From assembly GCA_016783455.1 (NCBI GenBank), contig JADHWN010000020.1:1-39502 (forward strand): a stretch of DNA of 39,502 nt, read 5' to 3'. Made by a program: the position numbers and the translations under genes. Source of the stretch: Candidatus Bathyarchaeota archaeon. Lineage in GTDB: Archaea > Thermoproteota > Bathyarchaeia > TCS64. The notes beneath the pieces were generated by a model, which saw only the letters and a program-made list of their open reading frames with translations, had not been told where the DNA came from and made no database searches. Positions 33,293-39,502 of this stretch are shown here, in pieces (positions within the stretch are counted from its first letter, which is position 1; every line of letters starts with the position of its first letter).

Positions 33293-35008
33293 ATGAGTGA
33301 GATTTCCTTCGATCAGTATCACGACTATCATGAGGTCACGGAGATCCTGAAAGGCTGGGCGGTCAACTACCCCGACCTAGCCACTATGATCACCATCGGG
33401 AAGACCCCTCAAGGGAGGGACCTCTGGGTCCTGACGATAACCAACAAGGAGACAGGACCAGCGGATGAGAAGCCCGGCTTCTGGATCGACGGCAACACCC
33501 ATGCAGGTGAGATCACAGGTACAGAGGCCTGCCTCAAGGCAGCATGGCACCTTCTCACCCAGCACGGCGAAGACCCCTTCATCACCGAGTTGCTGAAAGA
33601 GAAGGCCTTCTACGTGATGCCCAGGGTCAACCCGGACGGATCCGAGATCTACCTGACCCAGCCCTACAGCCGCGTGGGCGGAGGGATCCCCAACCCTGAC
33701 TTCGAGGATGAGTTCGCGGAAGGGCTCTACCCTGAGGATCTGGACGGCGACGGTTTCATCACGATGATGCGGATCCAGGAGCCCAACGGAGACTGGAAGG
33801 CCAGTGAGAAGGACAAGAGGGTCCTGGTCAAGAGGAAACCCGAGGAGACAGGTGGGGTCTACTACAAGGTCTACAGAGAGGGGATGATCAAGAACTACAC
33901 GGGCGGCGAGGTCAAGATGGCACCCTCCAGGTGGATAGGAGGATCCAACAGGAACTACCCAGCGGGCTGGTCCCCTATCCAGTCAGGGCAGGCGGGGCTC
34001 TACCCCCTCTTCGAACCCGAGGTGCGGGCCATGGCGGACTTTTTCTGGGAGCATAAGAACATCGGCGGTCTCCTCACATATCACACCTACAGCGGCATCG
34101 TGATGCGTCCCTACGCCCTGTGGAGCGATAAGCACTGGGATGAGAAGGGGCTCGAGAAGGACCTGGCCATCTACAACGCCCTCGGAGAGATCGGGGCGGA
34201 GATGAGCGGATGGCCTGTCCTATCGCCGTATGAGGAGATGACCCTCAACAAGAAGGCGGCGAGGGCGGGGTGCTCCATGGACTGGTGGTACGACCACTTC
34301 GGACTCCTTATGTACGGCATCGAGATCTGGGACATGCCGACTCGGGCCGGATTCAAGGACTTCCACGAGAGGGGCATGCGCTTCGTCATGGGCGACCTCT
34401 CAGAGGAGGAGAGCCTCAAACTCATGGCCTGGATCGACAGGGAGACAGGCGGAGAAGGATTCGCCGACTGGGCGCCCCATGTACATCCCCAGCTTGGGTC
34501 TGTCGAGATAGGGGGGATGAGGACCAAGTACACGATGCAGAACCCCCCACCCCACCTACTGGACTCGGCGCTGGACAAGATATTCATGTTCCCCATCAGG
34601 CTAGCGGCGATGCTACCTCAGGTCAAGATCACCAAGGCGGAGGCGACGGCGGTAGGGGAGGGCCTCTACAAGATAAGGGCTGAAGTCTCGAACCAGGGAT
34701 TCCTCGCCACGAACCTCACGGAGCAGAGGAAGAAGATCAGGCTGGACAAGCCCGTGAGGGTCAAGATTGAGCTCGGCGACGGCGTGGAGCTCATCGGAGG
34801 GAAGGAGCGGAGCAGCCTGGGCAACCTCGAGGGACGCTCAGACAGGCTCCCGGGGCACCCGTCGTACAGCGTATCAAGCGGGAGAGCAGAGGGCTCCAAG
34901 AGAACGGTCGAGTGGACAGTGAGAGCCAAAAAGGTCCCTGGAAGGGTCGTGGTCTCGTCCTACTCGCTCAAAGGCGGAAGAGACAGGAAGGAGCTTGAGC
35001 TAGCCTAG
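33293..35008 (+). CDS. M14-family zinc carboxypeptidase
   Basis: A 571-residue M14 peptidase. Zinc ligands His70 and Glu73 (NTHAGE) and His264 (LTYHTYSG), with catalytic Glu344 (YGIEIWD), are all present. The catalytic domain covers about 1-390; the rest (about 430-571) is a beta-rich C-terminal domain with no match I can name. No signal peptide is seen, so it works inside the cell on peptides. ATG at 33293 follows AGGTGA by about 6 nt; GTG at 33284 overlaps that site. Stop TAG at 35006-35008. Adjacent E1 genes suggest amino-acid catabolism. Confidence 0.9.
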   Translation: MSEISFDQYHDYHEVTEILKGWAVNYPDLATMITIGKTPQGRDLWVLTITNKETGPADEKPGFWIDGNTHAGEITGTEACLKAAWHLLTQHGEDPFITELLKEKAFYVMPRVNPDGSEIYLTQPYSRVGGGIPNPDFEDEFAEGLYPEDLDGDGFITMMRIQEPNGDWKASEKDKRVLVKRKPEETGGVYYKVYREGMIKNYTGGEVKMAPSRWIGGSNRNYPAGWSPIQSGQAGLYPLFEPEVRAMADFFWEHKNIGGLLTYHTYSGIVMRPYALWSDKHWDEKGLEKDLAIYNALGEIGAEMSGWPVLSPYEEMTLNKKAARAGCSMDWWYDHFGLLMYGIEIWDMPTRAGFKDFHERGMRFVMGDLSEEESLKLMAWIDRETGGEGFADWAPHVHPQLGSVEIGGMRTKYTMQNPPPHLLDSALDKIFMFPIRLAAMLPQVKITKAEATAVGEGLYKIRAEVSNQGFLATNLTEQRKKIRLDKPVRVKIELGDGVELIGGKERSSLGNLEGRSDRLPGHPSYSVSSGRAEGSKRTVEWTVRAKKVPGRVVVSSYSLKGGRDRKELELA

Positions 35009-35027
35009 GGCCTGAAGCTTTTTTTCC
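35009..35027. terminator. T-run between convergent M14 and thioredoxin genes
   Basis: The 19-bp gap contains AAGCTTTTTTTCC on the plus strand (T-run about 35019-35025) and is the likely end signal of the M14 transcript; the minus-strand thioredoxin gene ends on the other side. Confidence 0.45.
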
Positions 35028-35444
35028 TCAAATTTTCGCGATATGCGTGTTCAGGACAGCCTCGAATCGAGGCCTACCAACAGCCCCAACGATCCGATCA
35101 ACAGGTCTTCCCTTCACGAAGAGCACGAAGTTTGGTATGCTCACGACCCCATATCTCCTCGCCAGCACCTGGTTCTCATCTACGTTCACCTTTGCGAAGT
35201 AGGCTCTACCCGAGAAATCTCTTGCTAGAGCATCGAAGACGGGCTTGATCATTTTACAGGGCCCACACCATTCAGCCCAGAAGTCGATCATGACAGGTCT
35301 CTGGGCCTTCCCCAGCGCGTTGTCGAAGCTCCTGCCATCCAGCTCCACGACGGTCCCGTCAGTCCAGGGGCCAGTGTCGGGAGGCTCCATCATCCTCCTC
35401 AACATCTGCTCCTTGATCTTCTCAAGCTCCTTATCCTCGGACAT
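35028..35444 (-). CDS. Thioredoxin with N-terminal extension
   Basis: A 138-residue thioredoxin with active site WCGPC (Cys60, Cys63), the cis-Pro in VSIPNF and FWAEW before the site. Residues 1-35 are a charged extension (EDKELEKIKEQMLRRMM) not found in the basic 105-residue fold, possibly for partner binding. ATG at 35444 is preferred because a minus-strand TATA-like GTTAAATAGG (about 35477-35486) would put the RNA start between it and the in-frame GTG at 35474. Divergent from the NifU-like gene. Redox partner unknown; stop TGA. Confidence 0.92.
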   Translation of the reverse strand: MSEDKELEKIKEQMLRRMMEPPDTGPWTDGTVVELDGRSFDNALGKAQRPVMIDFWAEWCGPCKMIKPVFDALARDFSGRAYFAKVNVDENQVLARRYGVVSIPNFVLFVKGRPVDRIVGAVGRPRFEAVLNTHIAKI

Positions 35445-35559
35445 ACCGTGAGCACGTGAACTCCGAGGATTCACTCCTATTTAACCTAACGAAAAAAAGA
35501 GCCCCCCAAGAATGATGGACACATAAGCGTTAAATACGATCTCGTCGCCAGCCGATGAA

Positions 35560-35583
35560 GGTTTATATACTCTAGTATAAACC
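35560..35583. promoter_or_regulatory. Dyad overlapping the TATA box of the NifU-like gene
   Basis: GGTTTATA (35560-35567) and TATAAACC (35576-35583) form a perfect 8-bp inverted repeat with an 8-nt spacer. The left arm contains the TATA-like TTTATATA, so a bound protein would block the promoter of the NifU-like gene. Candidates are an Fe-S or redox sensor, but no regulator is next to it. Confidence 0.55.
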
Positions 35584-35603
35584 CTTTCAGAAGAGGTATA
35601 AAA

Positions 35604-35825
35604 TTGAGAGAAGAGATCGCACAAGCCCTTGAAGAGGTACGCCCGCACCTACAGGTGGACGGGGGAGACGTTGAGCTTGTCGACGTCGTGGACGGCGTCG
35701 TGAAGGTCAGGCTCACAGGCGCCTGCGCAGGATGCCCGATGTCCCAGATGACCCTGAAGTGGGGAGTCGAGAACTACCTGAAGAAGAAGGTGCCAAGCGT
35801 CAAGTCGGTCGAAGCAGTACAATAA
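35604..35825 (+). CDS. NifU C-terminal-like Fe-S scaffold protein
   Basis: A 73-residue NifU/Nfu domain with the cluster-binding pair Cys41 and Cys44 in TGACAGCPMSQMT. It starts REEIAQALEEVRPHLQVDGG, the family's usual opening. It carries or assembles [4Fe-4S] clusters for target proteins. The start is TTG at 35604, with AGAGGT about 7 nt upstream. Possible co-transcription with the metalloprotease gene that follows 14 bp after the TAA. Confidence 0.92.
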   Translation: MREEIAQALEEVRPHLQVDGGDVELVDVVDGVVKVRLTGACAGCPMSQMTLKWGVENYLKKKVPSVKSVEAVQ

Positions 35826-35839
35826 AGGGAGAATAGATT

Positions 35840-36310
35840 CTGATATCGGCTGATATAGAGAAAGCCAAATCCTACGGCGATATCTTCACCCTCGTAAAGA
35901 AAGCCGTCCAGAGTTCACTAGGCCAGCACAGAGTAGGATTGATGCTCTACCTGGGCAACCTACCCATGAGGGTCGGCGCATTCCACCCCATGGGGACCAA
36001 CGACATCGTCCTCAACAGGAAGTTGATCGATGCAGCAGCCAAGACCGAGCCTAAGTGGAAGGCCTACGTCTTCTCAATACTGCTCCACGAGTACCTCCAC
36101 ACCCTCGGCTACGTCGACGAGAAGCAGGTGAGGAGCCTCACATACAGGATATGCCTGGACAACTTCGGGAGAGGACACTACATCGTGGAGGCCGCGGCCA
36201 CAGGCCCATGGGTAAACCTGAGCCCCGAGGCCTTCGAGTCCCTCGGAGAGGAGATGGACCTAGAACGGGTCCCAGACTTCGAGAGGATTGACAGCGGCTA
36301 CATCATCTAA
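35840..36310 (+). CDS. Small HEXXH metalloprotease, non-canonical start
   Basis: A 156-residue minigluzincin/M48-like protein. Zinc motif HEYLHTLGY places His83, Glu84 and His87. The open frame has no ATG, GTG or TTG until 35939-35941, yet the preceding codons encode a clear amphipathic helix (IEKAKSYGDIFTLVKKAV) and the beta strand RVGLMLYLG, needed for the fold. GGGAG at 35827-35831 points to CTG 35840 or ATT 35837 as the initiator. Starting at 35939-35942 would delete the first helix. No transmembrane segment. Following the NifU-like gene, perhaps in one operon. Substrate unknown. Stop TAA. Confidence 0.75.
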   Translation: MISADIEKAKSYGDIFTLVKKAVQSSLGQHRVGLMLYLGNLPMRVGAFHPMGTNDIVLNRKLIDAAAKTEPKWKAYVFSILLHEYLHTLGYVDEKQVRSLTYRICLDNFGRGHYIVEAAATGPWVNLSPEAFESLGEEMDLERVPDFERIDSGYII

Positions 36311-36331
36311 CCCTTTGTTGTGCCAGATCTC

Positions 36332-36520
36332 TTAGCCGGTGAGTATTCTCAGGAAATCTCTTTCTCTGTGGCATTTTGGGCAGTCCAGCCGCTGATCGTA
36401 GCCATGGGGGTAGTCAACCACGGTCCCGTGGGCGGGACATTTGAATGCGTAGAAGGGAAGCGATCCTTCCCACCCCGGCATCGTACGATGCTCAACGTAG
36501 ACCTGCCCCGCCAGACTCAT
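36332..36520 (-). CDS. Small zinc-ribbon-like protein
   Basis: A 62-residue protein with metal-binding pattern FKCPAHG and LDCPKC, and an ending RERDFLRILTG. ATG at 36520 has a full AGGAGG about 7 nt upstream. The same frame is open upstream without a stop for 69 further codons to 36727, encoding sequence that looks coding (PGDDEITLGIYRRLI), so the true protein may be longer with a non-standard start; AGGAGG could just be two Arg codons. Function unknown; convergent with the metalloprotease gene. Confidence 0.65.
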   Translation of the reverse strand: MSLAGQVYVEHRTMPGWEGSLPFYAFKCPAHGTVVDYPHGYDQRLDCPKCHRERDFLRILTG

Positions 36521-36871
36521 GATTAGCCTCCTGTAAATACCTAAGGTTATTTCATCGTCACCCGGTCTTTCGATCCTTATTCTCCGGTTTGAGAGGGGGT
36601 CAGTCTTCGACTCTGAAGTTTGAGCTGGAGCGTCCTCGATATTCGTGAGATCTAAATCCTCTCTCTCAGCAAGATGCTTGTTCAGTGTAATCCCTGGCTG
36701 GATCCAACTCGAAAAAACTGATAGTGGTTATGTAACGGACACTAATTCAACAATAGGACAATGACATTACCGTGTCCTTTCCCTATAACTAAGATCCTAA
36801 TTCAGACCTCATTACAGTAAATGGACGTAATTAGTGTATTTAGGTAAACAATATAACTGAGTATTCTAGTA
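36521..36871. other. Gap with an open minus-strand frame, otherwise unassigned
   Basis: 36521-36727 is an uninterrupted minus-strand continuation of the zinc-ribbon frame, with no ATG, GTG or TTG. From 36728 on the DNA is AT-rich and shows promoter-like TATA stretches (ATTTAGGTAAACAATATAAC near 36838-36857) ahead of the structured element at 36872. No other gene is seen. Confidence 0.4.
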
Positions 36872-36976
36872 TGGAGCGGAGCACACCAAATCTAATCTTT
36901 GGGGTGCCTGGAAAACGTGCGGGCGGACCGGTTAAAAGCTACAAAGACCGTAGTTTTCACCTAACGGTCCGCTCCA
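36872..36976 (+). ncRNA. Candidate structured RNA with three-way junction
   Basis: An outer 9-bp stem TGGAGCGGA (36872-36880) and TCCGCTCCA (36968-36976) encloses hairpin A (GCACACCAAA 36881-36890 with TTTGGGGTGC 36898-36907, one mismatch) and, after a linker, hairpin B (CCG-GTT-AAAA-G-CTAC, loop AAAGACC, GTAG-TTTT, then CGG, about 36928-36967). A competing 8-bp stem, GCGGACCG (36923-36930) with CGGTCCGC (36965-36972), would break the outer stem, so two folds are possible. TATA-like sequence lies about 20-30 bp upstream. No match to 5S, tRNA, RNase P or SRP RNA. The strand is uncertain because both complements fold; an IS-like repeat is the main alternative. Confidence 0.45.
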
Positions 36977-37107
36977 CGTAACAATTATTTTCGTCCTCTG
37001 AAGCGTAAAGCAGATTCCAGAATCCTTTTTCCAGATAATTTTCTATTAAAAACATCAATCGAAAAAGGGTTATACAGAATATATCCCAATATGCAGTGGT
37101 ATTGTCA

Positions 37108-37641
37108 ATGGGAAGAGAGAAAGTTGAGAACTTCAGTTTCATCGCCGAGACTGACAGACTCCTTAGAGATGAAGGGCTCCTCCTAGTCTCCGAGGGAGAC
37201 GACGGGAAGCCCAACGCCATGACCATAGGCTGGGGCCTTGCGGGCACCATGTGGAGTGAGCCGTTCTTCGTAGTCGCCGTGCGCCTGTCCAGGCACACCT
37301 ACAAGCTCATAGAGGAGGCAGGTAAGTTCACTGTCTGCCTCCCATCAAAGGGCATGACCGAAGCACTGAACGTATGCGGCACCAAGTCGGGTCGGGATAT
37401 GGACAAGTTTAAGGAACTGGGCCTTACAGCGAAGAAGGGTCATACGGTTGATGCACCCTACATTGCTGAGTGCCCAGTACACTACGAGTGTGAGGTCGCC
37501 TTCAAGACACAGGTAGAGAAGGGAGAGCTTAAAGAGGAGCTGGAGAGCCGCGTATACGCCTCCGGTAACTATCACGCCCTGTACTACGGCCACATCAAGG
37601 GAGTCTACGCGGTAAAGGACGCCAAAGAAAAGCTCCCATGA
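37108..37641 (+). CDS. Flavin reductase-like FMN-binding protein
   Basis: A 177-residue protein of the flavoredoxin/flavin reductase-like split-barrel family. Typical elements are LLLVSEGDDGKPNAMTIGWG, FFVVAVRLSRHTYKLIEEAG, FTVCLPSKGM and NVCGTKSGRDMDKF, and VHYECEV. It probably binds FMN and passes electrons. ATG at 37108 is 24 bp after a TATA-like AATATAT (37078-37084), fitting leaderless translation; GTG at 37096 is in frame but too close to the TATA. Flavodoxin follows 16 bp later, so the two may exchange electrons. Confidence 0.88.
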   Translation: MGREKVENFSFIAETDRLLRDEGLLLVSEGDDGKPNAMTIGWGLAGTMWSEPFFVVAVRLSRHTYKLIEEAGKFTVCLPSKGMTEALNVCGTKSGRDMDKFKELGLTAKKGHTVDAPYIAECPVHYECEVAFKTQVEKGELKEELESRVYASGNYHALYYGHIKGVYAVKDAKEKLP

Positions 37642-37657
37642 ATAAGGGAGGTTTCTC

Positions 37658-38131
37658 ATGAAGGTCTTAATCGTATACGACTCCCGATCGGGGAACACCG
37701 AGAAGATGGCCCACGCCGTCTCAGAGGGGGTCAGTGAGGAGGGCCTCGACGTCGAGGTCAAGAGGGTTGATGAAGCCTCCGTCGACGAACTTCCCGGAGT
37801 TGACGGCCTGATCCTGGGCTCCCCGGTCTACTACGGGCTTCCCACGGCGAAGATAAAGGAGTTCATCGACGACTCGGTCAAGTACCACGGGAAACTAGAC
37901 GGAAAGGTGGGAGGAGCCTTCGCCAGCAGCGGGGGGACCCACACAGGCGCTGAGACCACAGTGATGGCGCTCAACGAGGCCCTCTTCATCCACGGCATGG
38001 TCATCCAGGGGACATCCGGAAGCAACCACTACGGAGCCGCCTCAGTAGGAGCCCCAGACGACAAGGACGTCGAGAACTGCAGGAAACTCGGCAGCCGCGT
38101 AGCCAGCCTAGTCAAGAAGATCCACGGCTGA
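37658..38131 (+). CDS. Flavodoxin/WrbA-like FMN protein
   Basis: A 157-residue flavodoxin-fold protein. The FMN phosphate loop is DSRSGNTEKMA, and the second flavin contact region is LGSPVYYGLPTAKIKEFID. The block GGAFASSGGTHTGAETT matches the WrbA/NAD(P)H:quinone oxidoreductase group. GGGAGG lies about 6 nt before the ATG. It probably accepts electrons from the upstream flavin reductase-like protein. TGA stop, then a seven-T terminator. Confidence 0.9.
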   Translation: MKVLIVYDSRSGNTEKMAHAVSEGVSEEGLDVEVKRVDEASVDELPGVDGLILGSPVYYGLPTAKIKEFIDDSVKYHGKLDGKVGGAFASSGGTHTGAETTVMALNEALFIHGMVIQGTSGSNHYGAASVGAPDDKDVENCRKLGSRVASLVKKIHG

Positions 38132-38140
38132 TCCCCGACG

Positions 38141-38155
38141 CCCCCATTTTTTTAT
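38141..38155 (+). terminator. T-run after flavodoxin
   Basis: CCCCCA followed by a run of seven T (38147-38153), the likely end of the flavin reductase-flavodoxin transcript. Convergent with the nucleoside phosphorylase gene. Confidence 0.55.
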
Positions 38156-38158
38156 AGC

Positions 38159-38932
38159 TCATATCGTTCTCACATACTTCTCCAAGGCCTCGTAGAGGAG
38201 CTCAATGCACTCCTCCCGACAACACTTCTCGTCATCGGTCAAAGGATCGAAGAAGCTTTTCTTCAACAGTGGATTGTCACTCACGACGTGGAACGAGACC
38301 GCCTTCATCCCGTACAGGGCAGCGATCGTGTAGACCACGGAGGTCTCCATCTCTATCCCGAGGAGGTTACGGGACCTCCAGAGCTCAAGGAACTCATCCG
38401 TCTCAGCTGCGAAGGCATCAGTAGTATAAATGGGGCCATAATGGACCATGTGGCCGGTGTCCCCGTAGACCTCGTCAAGGGTCGATGCCAGGGAACGAAG
38501 AAGACCAAAGTCAGCTACGGCGGGATAGGACTCCTCGACAAAGTATTTCGACGCCCCTTCACCACGCAGGGCCGCAGTGGGCACTATCACGTCCCCGACT
38601 TTTATGGGGGGCTGCAGGGCACCGATCAACCCGTTGAAGACTATCTTCCTGCATGGGGTGAACCGCAGATAATAGGCGCAGTCGAGAGCTACGGGACTGC
38701 CGACCCTTGAGTCGAAGACAGAGACCTCAACGCCTCCCAGCACGCCGTTGAACCCACGGTTGAACCCTTCAAACTCCTCGACGTCCTCAGATCTGTGCTT
38801 CAATGCCTCCCACCAATCCTTGATGGGAGTCATCAGTACGATCTCTGCCACTTCATCGGCATCGCATCCGTAGAGCACTCTTGTGAAAGAACTGGGATCT
38901 CCATTAGGCATCATCGATAATCTCTCAGGCAT
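38159..38932 (-). CDS. Purine/uridine phosphorylase-family protein
   Basis: A 257-residue protein of the PNP/UDP phosphorylase superfamily. Recognisable parts are the phosphate-contacting strand RKIVFNGLIGALQPPIKVGD, the block YTTDAFAAETDEF and GIEMETSVVYTIAALYG, the nucleoside-ribose contact of the family (EMET). The catalytic Asp region is VVSDNPL. It cleaves nucleosides with phosphate to base and ribose-1-phosphate; which base is unclear. ATG at 38932 or the in-frame MM at about residue 7 could start it. Stop TGA. Confidence 0.85.
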   Translation of the reverse strand: MPERLSMMPNGDPSSFTRVLYGCDADEVAEIVLMTPIKDWWEALKHRSEDVEEFEGFNRGFNGVLGGVEVSVFDSRVGSPVALDCAYYLRFTPCRKIVFNGLIGALQPPIKVGDVIVPTAALRGEGASKYFVEESYPAVADFGLLRSLASTLDEVYGDTGHMVHYGPIYTTDAFAAETDEFLELWRSRNLLGIEMETSVVYTIAALYGMKAVSFHVVSDNPLLKKSFFDPLTDDEKCCREECIELLYEALEKYVRTI

Positions 38933-39003
38933 CGTGTGTCGTATGCTGATAAAATGTTTGCGAGATCGAGGATACTGCTACAACAGCCCCCAGAAGAGCC
39001 GGC

Positions 39004-39312
39004 TCACACTACTTTGAGCTCGGACTCCTCTCCTTTGACCATATCCTTAATGATCCCCGGTGAGAGCTCCAGCCTGAAATTCACTATCCTAGCAATTCTT
39101 ATGGCTCTCCTTGTGCTCTCGTCCACTCCCGACTCGACCTCCAATAGTCCAGCCCGCTCCATCTCAGCTACCCTCTGCCACGCAGTTGTGTATGGAATGC
39201 CCATATCCTCCGATATGGTGGAGATGTGCGTTGGCCCCCCAGTTAGTTTCTCCACTATTTCAAACGAATGTGGTTTTGAGAGAACCTTTAACTGTTTTAA
39301 CAAGTGCTTCAA
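39004..39312 (-). CDS. Winged-helix (ArsR-like) regulator
   Basis: A 102-residue winged-helix DNA-binding protein with LKVLSKPHSFEIVEKLTG, a recognition helix around GIPYTTAWQRVAEMERAGLL, and a wing near EVESGVDESTRRA. No metal-sensing Cys is present, unlike the arsR gene at 5.7 kb. The only in-frame starts are TTG at 39312 and TTG at 39303. A 9-bp dyad lies upstream, so self-regulation is possible. Ligand unknown; the divergent-side DNA is AT-rich and without a gene. Confidence 0.72.
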   Translation of the reverse strand: MKHLLKQLKVLSKPHSFEIVEKLTGGPTHISTISEDMGIPYTTAWQRVAEMERAGLLEVESGVDESTRRAIRIARIVNFRLELSPGIIKDMVKGEESELKVV

Positions 39313-39337
39313 GTGAGTACACCATACAACCTTTTAT

Positions 39338-39370
39338 CTAATATTTAATTAACAAAAAAACAAATATTAG
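39338..39370. promoter_or_regulatory. AT-rich dyad upstream of the winged-helix gene
   Basis: CTAATATTT (39338-39346) and AAATATTAG (39362-39370) form a perfect 9-bp inverted repeat with a 15-nt centre. It contains TATA-like DNA for the minus-strand regulator. The AT-richness makes chance occurrence easier, so support is modest. The remaining sequence to 39502 shows no gene. Confidence 0.35.
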
Positions 39371-39502
39371 TACGTGTTTAGCTCGTTACGCATATAAGTC
39401 AAATTAAATTCTAAACAGTGCTTATTTTAACATTTTCATGATTTATTTAGCAAAAACTAGATAGAATATAAATAAATCTCGCTTATTTTAATCTGAGCTA
39501 AA

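Noticed and set aside
36872-36976. 5S rRNA or other known RNA
   Set aside because: The length and three-way junction recall 5S rRNA, but I do not see the conserved 5S loop sequences, nor signatures of SRP RNA, RNase P or tRNA.
36977-37107. FMN riboswitch ahead of the flavin reductase
   Set aside because: No RFN-like conserved core is visible, and a TATA box 24 bp before the ATG implies a leaderless message with no room for a leader element.
1-39502. CRISPR array, prophage or integrative element
   Set aside because: No regularly spaced direct repeats, cas genes, integrase, phage structural genes or attachment repeats beside either tRNA were seen.

Overview
The window is chromosomal DNA from an archaeon. 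It is GC-rich in genes and AT-rich in promoters. Many genes have TATA-like boxes 23-31 nt upstream of the start codon (leaderless style), and AGG arginine codons are common. Lineage-typical genes include an F420-type luciferase-family oxidoreductase, a THUMP methyltransferase, a DUF2797 protein, DGC-domain proteins and a membrane-anchored winged-helix regulator. I cannot fix the phylum; an uncultured TACK-type lineage such as Bathyarchaeia would fit, but that is inference. TAG ends about a third of the genes I checked, so it is an ordinary stop codon here.

Layout. 1-2.8 kb: edge of an insertion sequence next to a truncated FG-GAP gene, an MFS transporter broken by an amber codon, and an HpcH/HpaI-type aldolase. 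2.9-6.1 kb: a compact, translationally coupled minus-strand operon (ACR3-type arsenite permease, GcvH-like lipoyl carrier, two DGC-domain proteins, OsmC-like protein), divergent from an ArsR regulator with a palindromic operator between them. This is the most interesting region. 6.2-10 kb: an RNA 2'-O-methyltransferase, an alpha/beta hydrolase whose nucleophile is replaced by Gly, a ThDP enzyme and tRNA-Cys. 10.1-16 kb: a DUF4382 lipid/membrane-anchored protein, a small membrane protein, a membrane-bound regulator, a DsrE-like protein, a GH31 glycosidase, and two decayed genes (MFS, PPOX-type).

16-21.8 kb: a B3/B4-domain protein, ScpB, PurD, a ferritin-like protein with an elaborate dyad upstream, an M24 peptidase, tRNA-Arg and a DUF2797 protein. 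21.8-31 kb: a very large FtsX-like permease, a 50-residue zinc protein, an LLM oxidoreductase, a VOC protein, a TPR-like protein, a PatB/MalY-type aminotransferase, an MBL hydrolase and an SLC41/MgtE-type transporter. 31-39.5 kb: E1 alpha and beta of a 2-oxoacid dehydrogenase without E2 or E3, an M14 carboxypeptidase, thioredoxin, a NifU-type Fe-S protein, a small HEXXH metalloprotease with a non-canonical start, a zinc-ribbon protein, a possible three-way-junction RNA, a flavin reductase and flavodoxin pair, a nucleoside phosphorylase and a winged-helix regulator.

How the genes work together. The arsenic-type operon probably senses (ArsR), binds or relays (lipoyl carrier, DGC proteins) and exports (ACR3) a thiophilic metalloid. 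The second half is rich in thiol, iron-sulfur and flavin redox proteins (thioredoxin, NifU, flavodoxin, flavin reductase, ferritin-like) and in cytoplasmic peptide and amino-acid catabolism (M24, M14, aminotransferase, E1), which suits an anaerobic heterotroph degrading peptides and some sugars (GH31, aldolase). Three genes in the first 16 kb carry single-lesion inactivations, which points to gene decay or residual assembly error.
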